Source of the DNA: Rhizobium sp. L51/94
Lineage (GTDB): Bacteria; Pseudomonadota; Alphaproteobacteria; Rhizobiales; Rhizobiaceae
Assembly (NCBI RefSeq): GCF_019355555.1
Contig: NZ_CP072142.1
Coordinates: 248,001-312,000 of the forward strand
DNA length: 64,000 nucleotides
Reading direction: 5' to 3'
Positions 33,991 to 41,533 of this stretch are shown one piece after another; positions within the stretch are counted from its first letter, which is position 1, and each line of letters starts with the position of its first letter. The notes under the pieces are model-generated. The model saw only the letters and a program-made list of their open reading frames with translations, did not search any database and was not told where the DNA came from. A program made the position numbers and the translations under genes.

Positions 33991-35706
33991 TCACTCAAAA
34001 GCGGTGAGCGGTTCGGGGCAAATTACAGGCGATGTTGTGCTTTTATCCGCCACAAAAATCGCGTCAATCTTGTAAAGCTGGGCGAAGGGTTTGTCGCCTA
34101 TCAACTTCAAGCCGCCCGGAAGTGCATATCCCACATATTTGTCCGGCTGGTTTGCGTTCATGACAAGAACATAGTCAAAACGCTTTCGCCAATTAGACAG
34201 ATACGGCGCCAGGACGGATTCCCTTTCGAGCCAAGAAGGGCAACTCAGTACCCCGGTCGATGATAAATTACCTTCTGGCACCGCAATGGAAGACCATGGC
34301 GGCAACACCATGAGAGGCTGCTTGCCGCGTGCCGTGAAGACTGCAGGAACGAAGGCTTGTGCGAAGGGTATCGCCAATGTCGGTAGGTGTCGGAACGTGT
34401 CTTCGCCCCAGGCATAGTGTCTCTGCCATCCGCCTAGGGGATCGGCGAGCACAAGATGAGCGAGAGGTAGGATGGCTGACCCCGGTGGGACTGATGCCAA
34501 TACCGATATGACGTCGTTGGCGTCGTTTTCGCCTTGCCACCAATTGTAGCTTATCCATGCGGTGCGCCCGAAGACAACGAGGGTCAAGGCGAGCATGATG
34601 ACACGTGCCTCGTGTCGCGCCAGTTTCGGCAGCGGACAGAACATCACCATGCCCGTGAGTGCGGCCATTATGGGAAAGCGCCAGCTTATCCAGCCGGTCC
34701 CCACCATGCTGCGGGGGGAAAGGCAGGCGACGATGGTGAGACCGAGTGCAGCTATCGCAAGTCCCGTGTGCATCCTGAACCGGCCAGTGCGGGCGGCGTT
34801 GGTGCAGACCAGGACTACAGGGATAAGCAGCATCACATCGACCACGGAGACGTACGTCCAAATCGCCGAGAAAAGGTTCATCATCTGCCGGGTCGGCGTG
34901 GCGTTCCACATCGTCTCCAATCCCAGCGCATTCCCAGGTAAGACCGGCGACCGCAGAAACAACAGAAGCGGGAAAATCGCGCAAGCCAGGAATGCAAGCG
35001 CTATCCGAATGGCCAATCTGCTCCAATCGGCCAGTGAACGGCGCAGTTCTAACCGGGGGGAGATTTCGAGACCGCAGATCAGCGCAAGGTAGAACCCCAG
35101 TGAGAATAGATGCATTATCGTTAAAAGCAGGGAAGCCAGAAGTCGCCAGACGAATAACGCCCGTCTGTTCCTGACCTGTAAATGCAGATCGACCGATGCA
35201 AACAGCAATGCTAAGCCGAGGCCGATCTGGAAGTTGATGAAGCCGCCGATAAGCGTCGCGCACCATGCAAGGTAGAGCATTGCGATCTGCCAGTAGTAAG
35301 ATCCGCCGAACACCTTACGATGCAGTATTATGGCGCCTATTGGCGGCAGCACGATCGCTGCAAAGAGAATAGCGCGTGCCAGCATACTGACACCGATCAA
35401 CGGTCCAAGATAACGGGCCATAAGATCTATGCCGAGATTTGTGAAGGTGCCGTGCCAGTCGAGCGCATAGATTTGCGCGAGATGGACTTCCGTAATGCCG
35501 CCTGCGATCAGCCACATGCGTGTATAGTGGTTCGCATAATCGAGGAGCGGCGGGAACTTGAACGCCGTCACCATCAGTCCCACAATGCCGAGGAAGGCGA
35601 AAATCGAGGTGTTGGTGTTCTGCAGGACCGAATCCGCGGTTCCTTTCGGTGCGGGTTCGGACTGTGGATCTGAGGGCATATCCACAACGAGGTCGACGGG
35701 CCTCAT
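33991..35706 (-). CDS. Polytopic membrane protein, probable glycosylation partner of the GtrB-like enzyme
   Basis: A 571-residue protein. After about 30 polar residues there are roughly eleven hydrophobic segments, then a periplasmic-type C-terminal part of about 170 residues (LVLADPLGGWQRHYAWGEDT and beyond). The DYANHYTRMWLI loop after the first segment is reminiscent of GT-C-type transferases, but I cannot assign a family. The ATG at 35706 overlaps the upstream glycosyltransferase stop by four bases, so translation is coupled. A likely role is transfer or flipping of a lipid-linked sugar made by the GtrB-like partner. This is inferred from the gene pair only. Confidence 0.75.
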   Translation of the reverse strand: MRPVDLVVDMPSDPQSEPAPKGTADSVLQNTNTSIFAFLGIVGLMVTAFKFPPLLDYANHYTRMWLIAGGITEVHLAQIYALDWHGTFTNLGIDLMARYLGPLIGVSMLARAILFAAIVLPPIGAIILHRKVFGGSYYWQIAMLYLAWCATLIGGFINFQIGLGLALLFASVDLHLQVRNRRALFVWRLLASLLLTIMHLFSLGFYLALICGLEISPRLELRRSLADWSRLAIRIALAFLACAIFPLLLFLRSPVLPGNALGLETMWNATPTRQMMNLFSAIWTYVSVVDVMLLIPVVLVCTNAARTGRFRMHTGLAIAALGLTIVACLSPRSMVGTGWISWRFPIMAALTGMVMFCPLPKLARHEARVIMLALTLVVFGRTAWISYNWWQGENDANDVISVLASVPPGSAILPLAHLVLADPLGGWQRHYAWGEDTFRHLPTLAIPFAQAFVPAVFTARGKQPLMVLPPWSSIAVPEGNLSSTGVLSCPSWLERESVLAPYLSNWRKRFDYVLVMNANQPDKYVGYALPGGLKLIGDKPFAQLYKIDAIFVADKSTTSPVICPEPLTAFE

Positions 35707-36770
35707 CGGACGGCCCTTGCCCTTGCATTCTCCGGCTGTTCGCCTCCATCCTGCAAGGCTGACGCGATTGCCCTGCGTCTTCCTGCGGCGTCTAAATCTG
35801 AGAAATCGCTGGTTAACGTCAGATCTCGTCCATTTTGCAGCAGGCTCTCGATCATGAACATTGGACGTCGTTTGCTTTCCTGCACCAATCGCCCCAAATA
35901 TTCGCCAATAATTCCAATGCATATCAACTGGATGGCGCTGAAAGCTGTGACGGCACACATGATACTGGACCAGCCAACGATCGTGTCACCAGAGAGCCAC
36001 CGTGCGATCGAAAAGATGAGCAGCAAAAATGCAATGCCCGCAGTCGCAAGCCCGAGGATAGTACTGACACGCAACGGAGTTGTCGAAAAACTCGTCACGG
36101 CGTCCAACGCGAAGCCGATCATTTTGCGCAGAGGATATTTGGTTTCGCCGGCAAAACGTGCGTCGCGTTCGTAGGGCAAGGCAACTTGTCGCCCGCCGAT
36201 CCAGCTGACCATGCCTCGTATGAACCGATCACGCTCCGGCATAGCCATCAGGATATCAACAACCCGGCGGCGCATCAGCCGAAAGTCGCCCGTGTCGCGC
36301 GGTATCGTGACCGATGCCAGCCGGGAAAGAAGACGGTAAAAAAGCGAAGCCGAGGCACGCTTGAACCACGTTTCGCCCTGACGTTGACAACGCTGGCCGT
36401 AGACCACATCGGCGCCACGATCCATGATCGGCATCATCATCAACAACAGTTCCGGCGGATCCTGCAGATCTGCATCGATCAAGAGGATACGCTCGCCGCA
36501 GCATGCAGCGAGCCCAGCGGTAGCCGCCAGCTGGTGGCCATGATTACGCATCAGGCGTACCCCAAGGATCTGGGGCACGAGTGCTGTCATTGCAGCAATT
36601 ATATTCCAAGTTTCGTCGCTGGAGCCGTCATCGACCAAAACAATCTCGAAATCCTCACCGGCTACCGATCGAGCCGCCGCTACGCAGCGACGGCAGAATT
36701 CCGATATCCCCTCCTGCTCGTTGTAGCAGGGTGCAACAATTGAGAGGATGAGTGGTGAAATATTGGTCAT
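35703..36770 (-). CDS. Family 2 glycosyltransferase, GtrB/DPM1-like
   Basis: A 355-residue GT2 enzyme. The GT-A domain shows IVAPCYNEQEG, the nucleotide-binding VLVDDGSSDETW, the metal-binding ILLIDADLQDPPEL and the acceptor-region RDTGDFRLMRR. Two C-terminal membrane segments (ILGLATAGIAFLLLIFSIAR and the one after GWSSIM) are as in bactoprenol glucosyltransferase GtrB. Such enzymes charge polyprenyl phosphate with glucose or another hexose for O-antigen or lipid A decoration. It overlaps the downstream membrane-protein gene, its probable partner. A polar ~50-residue tail is longer than usual. Confidence 0.88.
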   Translation of the reverse strand: MTNISPLILSIVAPCYNEQEGISEFCRRCVAAARSVAGEDFEIVLVDDGSSDETWNIIAAMTALVPQILGVRLMRNHGHQLAATAGLAACCGERILLIDADLQDPPELLLMMMPIMDRGADVVYGQRCQRQGETWFKRASASLFYRLLSRLASVTIPRDTGDFRLMRRRVVDILMAMPERDRFIRGMVSWIGGRQVALPYERDARFAGETKYPLRKMIGFALDAVTSFSTTPLRVSTILGLATAGIAFLLLIFSIARWLSGDTIVGWSSIMCAVTAFSAIQLICIGIIGEYLGRLVQESKRRPMFMIESLLQNGRDLTLTSDFSDLDAAGRRRAIASALQDGGEQPENARARAVR

Positions 36771-36938
36771 ATGCGCTCGTCAATTTTCAGCTCGTAGCCT
36801 AACCTTCAAAGGTCAAGACTTTCTTGCAAAGCAGCAGAAATGCTCAATCACGGCTACCGCTATCCTTCGACATTCGTATGTTGCGCAGTGTATTGGCCGT
36901 GATGGCCCCCCACACACATTTGCCACGCCGCCCGAGGC

Positions 36939-37703
36939 CTAGGCCAGCAGGTACTGGATGTGGCAGCGGCCGTGGATCGCGGACTTTTCTACGTGCGCTT
37001 TTACTCCGAAGACCGTGCGAATGAGGTGTTCGGTGAGGACGTCTTCCGGTGATCCGGCGGCGACGACCTTGCCGTCTCGCAGGACGACGAGACTGTCGCA
37101 GAACATGGCCGCAAGATTGAGGTCGTGAAGGGCGACGATACAGGTGATATCCAGCTTGGCGACAAGTGACAGGATATCCAGCTGGTGCTGGATATCGAGA
37201 TGGTTGGTCGGCTCGTCGAGTAGTAGCTCGGTCGGAGCCTGCGCCAGCGCGCGGGCAATGTGCACCCTTTGACGCTCGCCGCCCGACAGCGTCTGCCATA
37301 GTTGGGCTGCCCGGGCCTGCATGTCGACCCGGGCGAGCGCGATCTCGACGGCGGCATCGTCGTCGCTGCTCCAGGTGGAGAGCAATCCTCTGTGGGGCGT
37401 GCGACCGAGGCGGACGACGTCGGCGACGGTCAGTGGTGTGTCGGTCGTCGATTGCTGCTCAACGAAGCCTATGCGGCGCGAGATCTCGCTGCGCGACAGA
37501 CTAGCCACATCATGTTCTCCAAGTCGTATGATGCCGCTGCGGACTTTCCTCAACCGGCAGATCAGGCGCAGCAGGCTGGATTTCCCCGATCCGTTCGGCC
37601 CAAGCAGGCCGAGAACCTTGCCTTGCTCGATCGCCAGGCTGATGCCGTCAACGATGAGCGTGTTACCGGCTGCATAGGTGACGTCGTCGACGGATATGCT
37701 CAT
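36939..37703 (-). CDS. btuD: Cobalamin-type ABC transporter ATP-binding protein
   Basis: A 254-residue FecE/BtuD-family ATPase with Walker A GPNGSGKSS, signature LSGGERQR, Walker B LLLDEPTNHLD and H-loop VALHDLNLA. It is the third gene of a minus-strand operon; its start overlaps the permease stop by ATGA. By sequence alone it could serve a siderophore system. The cobalamin riboswitch in front of the operon makes vitamin B12 or a corrinoid precursor the most likely substrate. Confidence 0.85.
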   Translation of the reverse strand: MSISVDDVTYAAGNTLIVDGISLAIEQGKVLGLLGPNGSGKSSLLRLICRLRKVRSGIIRLGEHDVASLSRSEISRRIGFVEQQSTTDTPLTVADVVRLGRTPHRGLLSTWSSDDDAAVEIALARVDMQARAAQLWQTLSGGERQRVHIARALAQAPTELLLDEPTNHLDIQHQLDILSLVAKLDITCIVALHDLNLAAMFCDSLVVLRDGKVVAAGSPEDVLTEHLIRTVFGVKAHVEKSAIHGRCHIQYLLA

Positions 37704-38743
37704 GGGGTCCTCCGGACACGATAGAGGATGACGGCAAAAGCGGGCGCTCCAAAGAGAGCCGTGACGACGCCGATCGGCAGGATCTGCTGGGGGATGATGA
37801 TGCGCGAAGCAATATCGGCTCCGACCATGAAGATCGCGCCGCCAAGGGCGGTCGCCGGCAGCAGGCGGCCGTGCGACGGCCCGACCAGGAAGCGCGCGGC
37901 GTGCGGAATGACGAGCCCGACGAAACCAATCGAGCCGACCATGCTGACGACGCTCGCCGTCATGACGGCGGTCGTGCCAAGGAGCACGATCTGTACGCGG
38001 CGCACCGGGATGCCGAGGGAGGTCGCCGCGTCGGCGCCAAAGACGAAGGCGTCGAGCGCCCTGACATGGCAGAGGCAAACAATGAAGCCCGCCAAGGTCA
38101 CGGGTGCGGAGAGATAGACGTCGGGCCAGCGCACGCCGCTCATCGAACCGAGCAGCCAGAACAGCACGCCGCGCGCCTGCTCTGCATTGGCAGACGTCGT
38201 GACGATGTAGGAGGTCAGGGCATTGAACAGCTGCGATCCGGCAACGCCGCAGAGAATGATCCGCTCGCCCGACCCGCCTGCCCCTGAGGCCAGAATGCCC
38301 ACCAGCGTAAAGGCGACGACGGCCCCGATGAATGCTCCGCCGGACAGCCCGAGAACGTTTGCGCCGAGCCCGAGGATCGTGATGCAAACTGCCCCTGTCG
38401 AGGCGCCTGCCGAAATGCCAAGCACATAGGGTTCGGCCAGCGGGTTGCGCAGCAGGGCCTGGAGCACGGCGCCGCAGAGCGCCAGCGAGGCTCCGGCACT
38501 GGCTGCAACCAGTGCCCGGCTGAGACGGTAATCCCAGACGATGCCTTGGTGAATACGGTCGATTGCAAAGCCCGTGCCGAAGATGCGGTTCGACACAGCC
38601 TCTGCCGTCGTCTGCAGCGGGATGGAGATTTCCCCGATGGAAACGGCAAGGCTGATCGAAAATCCGAGGACGACGATGGCGGCAACGGCGAGCGCTGCAA
38701 GCGCCCACCATCTACGCCGTGTTACGACTGCGCTGTTGCTCAC
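37700..38743 (-). CDS. btuC: Cobalamin-type ABC transporter permease (FecCD family)
   Basis: A 347-residue permease with about ten hydrophobic segments. Family marks are YRLSRALVAASAGASLALCG, LRNPLAEPYVLGISAGASTG, and the cytoplasmic coupling region GSIGFVGLVIPHAARFLVGP. The start is a GTG at 38743 that overlaps the binding-protein stop (GTGA). As with BtuC it is the only permease, so it should work as a homodimer with two copies of the ATPase. Confidence 0.87.
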   Translation of the reverse strand: MSNSAVVTRRRWWALAALAVAAIVVLGFSISLAVSIGEISIPLQTTAEAVSNRIFGTGFAIDRIHQGIVWDYRLSRALVAASAGASLALCGAVLQALLRNPLAEPYVLGISAGASTGAVCITILGLGANVLGLSGGAFIGAVVAFTLVGILASGAGGSGERIILCGVAGSQLFNALTSYIVTTSANAEQARGVLFWLLGSMSGVRWPDVYLSAPVTLAGFIVCLCHVRALDAFVFGADAATSLGIPVRRVQIVLLGTTAVMTASVVSMVGSIGFVGLVIPHAARFLVGPSHGRLLPATALGGAIFMVGADIASRIIIPQQILPIGVVTALFGAPAFAVILYRVRRTP

Positions 38744-39756
38744 CGGGCCAGACCGAAGGACCTGATGCCATTTGCAAGAACCTCGATGCCGTCGATTGTC
38801 CGGATCGTCGGGTTCATGGACTGCGCATCCATCATCACAAATCGTTTGTTCCTGACGGCGTCCATTTCGCTGGTGACGGGATCGTTCTGCAGGAAGTCCA
38901 GCTTCACCTTGGGATCGTCTGCCGCATAGCGGCGGCGATCCATGGTGGCGATGACGATGACGGCCGGGTTCGCCTGGGATATTGTTTCCCAGCCGACAAG
39001 CGGCCATTCCTCCTCGGTGGTCACGACGTTGCGCGCATCGAGGGCCTTCATCATATAAGCGGGGGCACCGTTCTTGCCGGCTATGAAGGCATCGCCCCTG
39101 ACCTCTTTGCTCGAGAACCAGAAGACGATCGGCAGGTGCTTGGCGGCCGCACCCTCCACGGATGCCACAGCGGTGGCCTCGCGTTTCCTAAGGTCGGTGA
39201 TCAGGGCATCGCCACGGTCCTTGATATCGAAGACTTCGGAGAGCTGGGCGATCTCCTGATAGACTAGATCCATGCTGAACATCTGCTTGCGGACCCCGTC
39301 TCCGCCGTCGGAATTGACTTTGGCGACACAATCAGCCGGCGAGATATAGGTATTTATTCCGAGGTCGGAGAATTGCTCCCGCTTACCGACGGAACCCTGC
39401 GGTCCGACATGCCACTCGAATTCCGCAGCCACCAAGTCTGGTTGGCGTCCGACGACGGATTCGAAGCTCGGATCGTTGTCGGCCAGCCTTTTGATCTTGC
39501 TGTTGGCCTGTGCATATTGAGGAAGCACGGGACCCACCCAGACCGCCGTGCCGACGATCTTGTCGGCAAGGCCGAGAGACAGGAGAACTTCCGTCATCCC
39601 CTGGCCGATGGACACTATCTTCGAAGGCGCCCTGGCAAAGGTCACCTGTTGACCGCAATTGGTTATGGACAGCGGATAGACCGTTGCCGCGAATGCGGGG
39701 GCGGCCATGCCGAGAAGCCCGCAGGCAAGCGTAATGCTGGACAGAAACTGACGCAT
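38740..39756 (-). CDS. btuF: Cobalamin-type ABC transporter substrate-binding protein
   Basis: A 338-residue class III binding protein with a signal peptide ending APAFAA near residue 24. The Peripla_BP_2 pattern includes FARAPSKIVSIGQGMTEVLL, a long linker helix and NPAVIVIATMDRR. The ATG at 39756 is chosen because the signal peptide begins there; a longer frame exists. It heads an operon with one permease and one ATPase, downstream of a cobalamin riboswitch. Corrinoid binding is inferred from that control element; iron-siderophore binding would otherwise be the alternative. Confidence 0.82.
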   Translation of the reverse strand: MRQFLSSITLACGLLGMAAPAFAATVYPLSITNCGQQVTFARAPSKIVSIGQGMTEVLLSLGLADKIVGTAVWVGPVLPQYAQANSKIKRLADNDPSFESVVGRQPDLVAAEFEWHVGPQGSVGKREQFSDLGINTYISPADCVAKVNSDGGDGVRKQMFSMDLVYQEIAQLSEVFDIKDRGDALITDLRKREATAVASVEGAAAKHLPIVFWFSSKEVRGDAFIAGKNGAPAYMMKALDARNVVTTEEEWPLVGWETISQANPAVIVIATMDRRRYAADDPKVKLDFLQNDPVTSEMDAVRNKRFVMMDAQSMNPTIRTIDGIEVLANGIRSFGLAR

Positions 39757-39837
39757 GAAAAATATCTCGATTTTATGGGAAGGCGAGTGCCCTGGTGCTG
39801 CAGGTATGCGGCAGCGAGGCAAGCTGCGGTTGCCACG

Positions 39838-39903
39838 TCAACTGTCGGAAGCCCAATCGAGCCGGAGATGCGCCAGGCTATGGCGAAAATTCAAATGAGA
39901 CAT
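39838..39903 (-). CDS. Possible 21-residue leader peptide between riboswitch and btuF
   Basis: The minus strand carries ATG at 39903 with AAAGGAAC 5-8 bases upstream, a 21-codon frame with three His (MSHLNFRHSLAHLRL...) and TGA at 39838-39840, ending 81 bases before btuF. A hairpin (CCGGGC-GGGGAT-GCCCGG) lies directly before its ribosome-binding site. This AGGA is stronger than any near btuF. It may be a translated leader used by the riboswitch or a chance frame. Confidence 0.35.
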   Translation of the reverse strand: MSHLNFRHSLAHLRLDWASDS

Positions 39904-39952
39904 ATCTGTTCCTTTCCGGGCATCCCCGCCCGGGTTCATGGGATAGCGCTTG

Positions 39953-40152
39953 ACGGCAGGTCTCCTGACTTGCGGATATGCGCCGATCATCTGTCTTCCC
40001 GCGAAACCTTCGCAGTGACATGGCCCTGAGGCCCTGGGATGAGCAGCAATCCGCTTACAGTTGCGGGGGCAGTCACGGTCTTGGTCCCATTCGGGTGGCC
40101 CTCACCGTGTTCCCTATTAATCCCCTTGGAGTCATCCTAAGGGAACCGTCGA
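39953..40152 (-). promoter_or_regulatory. Cobalamin riboswitch upstream of btuFCD
   Basis: Read on the minus strand, the conserved elements occur in order: GGGAACACGGTGAGGGCC, then CTGCCCCCGCAACTGTAAG followed by CGG, and the B12 box end AAGTCAGGAGACCTGCC. A terminal pairing partner (GGTTCCC) lies at about 40142-40148. The aptamer ends about 200 bases before btuF. The adenosylcobalamin-bound form should lower expression of the importer. Confidence 0.93.
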
Positions 40153-40244
40153 TGGCATCTATGACAGGCCTGCAACGGCGGTCAAGGTGGGCGGGTCTCG
40201 CAAAATCTCGCACAGGTCGGAAATCCATCATTGCTTTATATTAT

Positions 40245-40252
40245 GTTATAAC
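40245..40252. promoter_or_regulatory. AT-rich palindrome upstream of the riboswitch
   Basis: GTTATAAC, inside a longer AT-rich stretch (TTATATTATGTTATAACGTT), sits where the promoter for the riboswitch transcript is expected. It resembles the core of Zur-type operators of Rhizobiales, but the match is short. Confidence 0.3.
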
Positions 40253-40416
40253 GTTACTTTATTGGTAAAATGCAGGCAGTCAAGTGTCTTGTCGCGTTAG
40301 CCAACAAACAGACTGCTGACGCAAACCTGTTGCAAACGACGTGCAGGGTCTGGAATGTACGTACCGGAAAGGTGCCCGACGAAAGGCATTCCGGGAATCG
40401 CAGGCAGGAGTAGCGC

Positions 40417-41238
40417 ATGAGCAAAATTATTATATTCACCGACCTGCACATGGTCCTGGAGGGAGAGACGATCATCGGCCTCGATCCCTATCAGCGCCTT
40501 TCAAGAGGGATAGATCATGTCAACCTGCATCACCGCGATGCTGAGTTTGCGGTGATGACGGGTGACCTCTCGCACCGCGGCAGTCGCCAATCCTATGCGA
40601 GACTGCGCGAACTGCTCGACACGCTCGAAATTCCCGTCCACCTGCTGGTCGGAAACCACGACAACCGCGAAAACTTCATTGCCGCCTATCCCGAAAGCCC
40701 GCGTGACGAGCACGGTTTTATCCAGCAGCGGATCGAGACCGAAAACGGTGTCATGCTTTTGCTCGATACGCTTTGCGGACCGCCCTACGTCTCGCCGGAC
40801 GTTCATGCCGGGGTGCTGTGCGACAATCGGCTTGCCTGGTTGAAGCAGAACCTCACTGGTGCCGGCGACCGGCCCGTCTACATCTTCATGCATCACCCAC
40901 CGCTCGACACCGGGTTTCCCGGGATGGACAAGATCAAGCTCCGGAACGGCGAGGAGTTTTACGATATCCTTGCCGAATACGGCAATGTCCGCCACATCTT
41001 CGCCGGCCATGTTCACCGTACGATTGGCGGCTCCCATCGCGGTATACCTTTCTCGGTATTCAAGAGCCCGGTCCATCAGCAGCCGATGGTATTCGATACG
41101 GAAGATACTTCCCTCTCCGTCGATGAACCGGGCGCCTACGGCATCGTTTTCCTGAAACCGCAGGGATGCCTCGTTCATGTCGAGGATTACGAACTGTCCA
41201 ACCATTCGATATCGGGCAGCGACGCACTCGGTAACTGA
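40417..41238 (+). CDS. Class III metallophosphoesterase, GpdQ/CpdA-like phosphodiesterase
   Basis: A 273-residue binuclear metal phosphodiesterase. The five blocks are present: FTDLH (Asp8, His10), TGDLSHRG, VGNHDNREN, IFMHHPP and IFAGHVHRT. Overall layout, including FMHHPPLDTGFPGMDKIKLR, closely follows the glycerophosphodiesterase GpdQ and the related SpdA/CpdA cyclic nucleotide enzymes. It probably hydrolyses glycerophosphodiesters or cyclic nucleotides in the cytoplasm. AGGAG lies 6 bases before the ATG. It is transcribed away from the B12 operon and stands alone; a metallophosphoesterase of the same class is at 62658-63482. Confidence 0.88.
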   Translation: MSKIIIFTDLHMVLEGETIIGLDPYQRLSRGIDHVNLHHRDAEFAVMTGDLSHRGSRQSYARLRELLDTLEIPVHLLVGNHDNRENFIAAYPESPRDEHGFIQQRIETENGVMLLLDTLCGPPYVSPDVHAGVLCDNRLAWLKQNLTGAGDRPVYIFMHHPPLDTGFPGMDKIKLRNGEEFYDILAEYGNVRHIFAGHVHRTIGGSHRGIPFSVFKSPVHQQPMVFDTEDTSLSVDEPGAYGIVFLKPQGCLVHVEDYELSNHSISGSDALGN

Positions 41239-41410
41239 GACATATGCCCTGACGTCGGACTATGCCGCGTCGCCGCCTCGTCTTTAGGCCGCTTCCATGA
41301 CACCGACGCTGACCGGCAGGTCAGCGTTGGTGTTTTCACGTGCGCATCCTCCGGTTGCCGCGCGCGCCTCGGCAAGACCGGTGGAAAGATCGGAAAATTT
41401 GTAGGCAATA

Positions 41411-41429
41411 GTTGACATCGGGAGTCAAC
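41411..41429 (+). promoter_or_regulatory. RirA-type iron-responsive operator (IRO box)
   Basis: TGA (41413-41415), nine bases, then TCA (41425-41427) match the TGA-N9-TCA iron-responsive operator of rhizobia, inside a perfect inverted repeat GTTGAC-N7-GTCAAC. It lies about 105 bases before the TonB receptor start, at promoter distance. RirA would repress the receptor operon when iron is sufficient. Confidence 0.65.
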
Positions 41430-41533
41430 AAACAATACAGGAGTTAACCAGTCAACTTATTGATCATGGTCGTTGGTCGGTATTCCGTAGACTTTTCAGG
41501 TATTTGATAGATTGATTGCAGGGGGCTGCCGTG

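Noticed and set aside
36939..39756. Interpretation of the minus-strand FecCD-type importer as a siderophore system
   Set aside because: The protein families allow it, but the cobalamin riboswitch directly upstream is better evidence for corrinoid transport.
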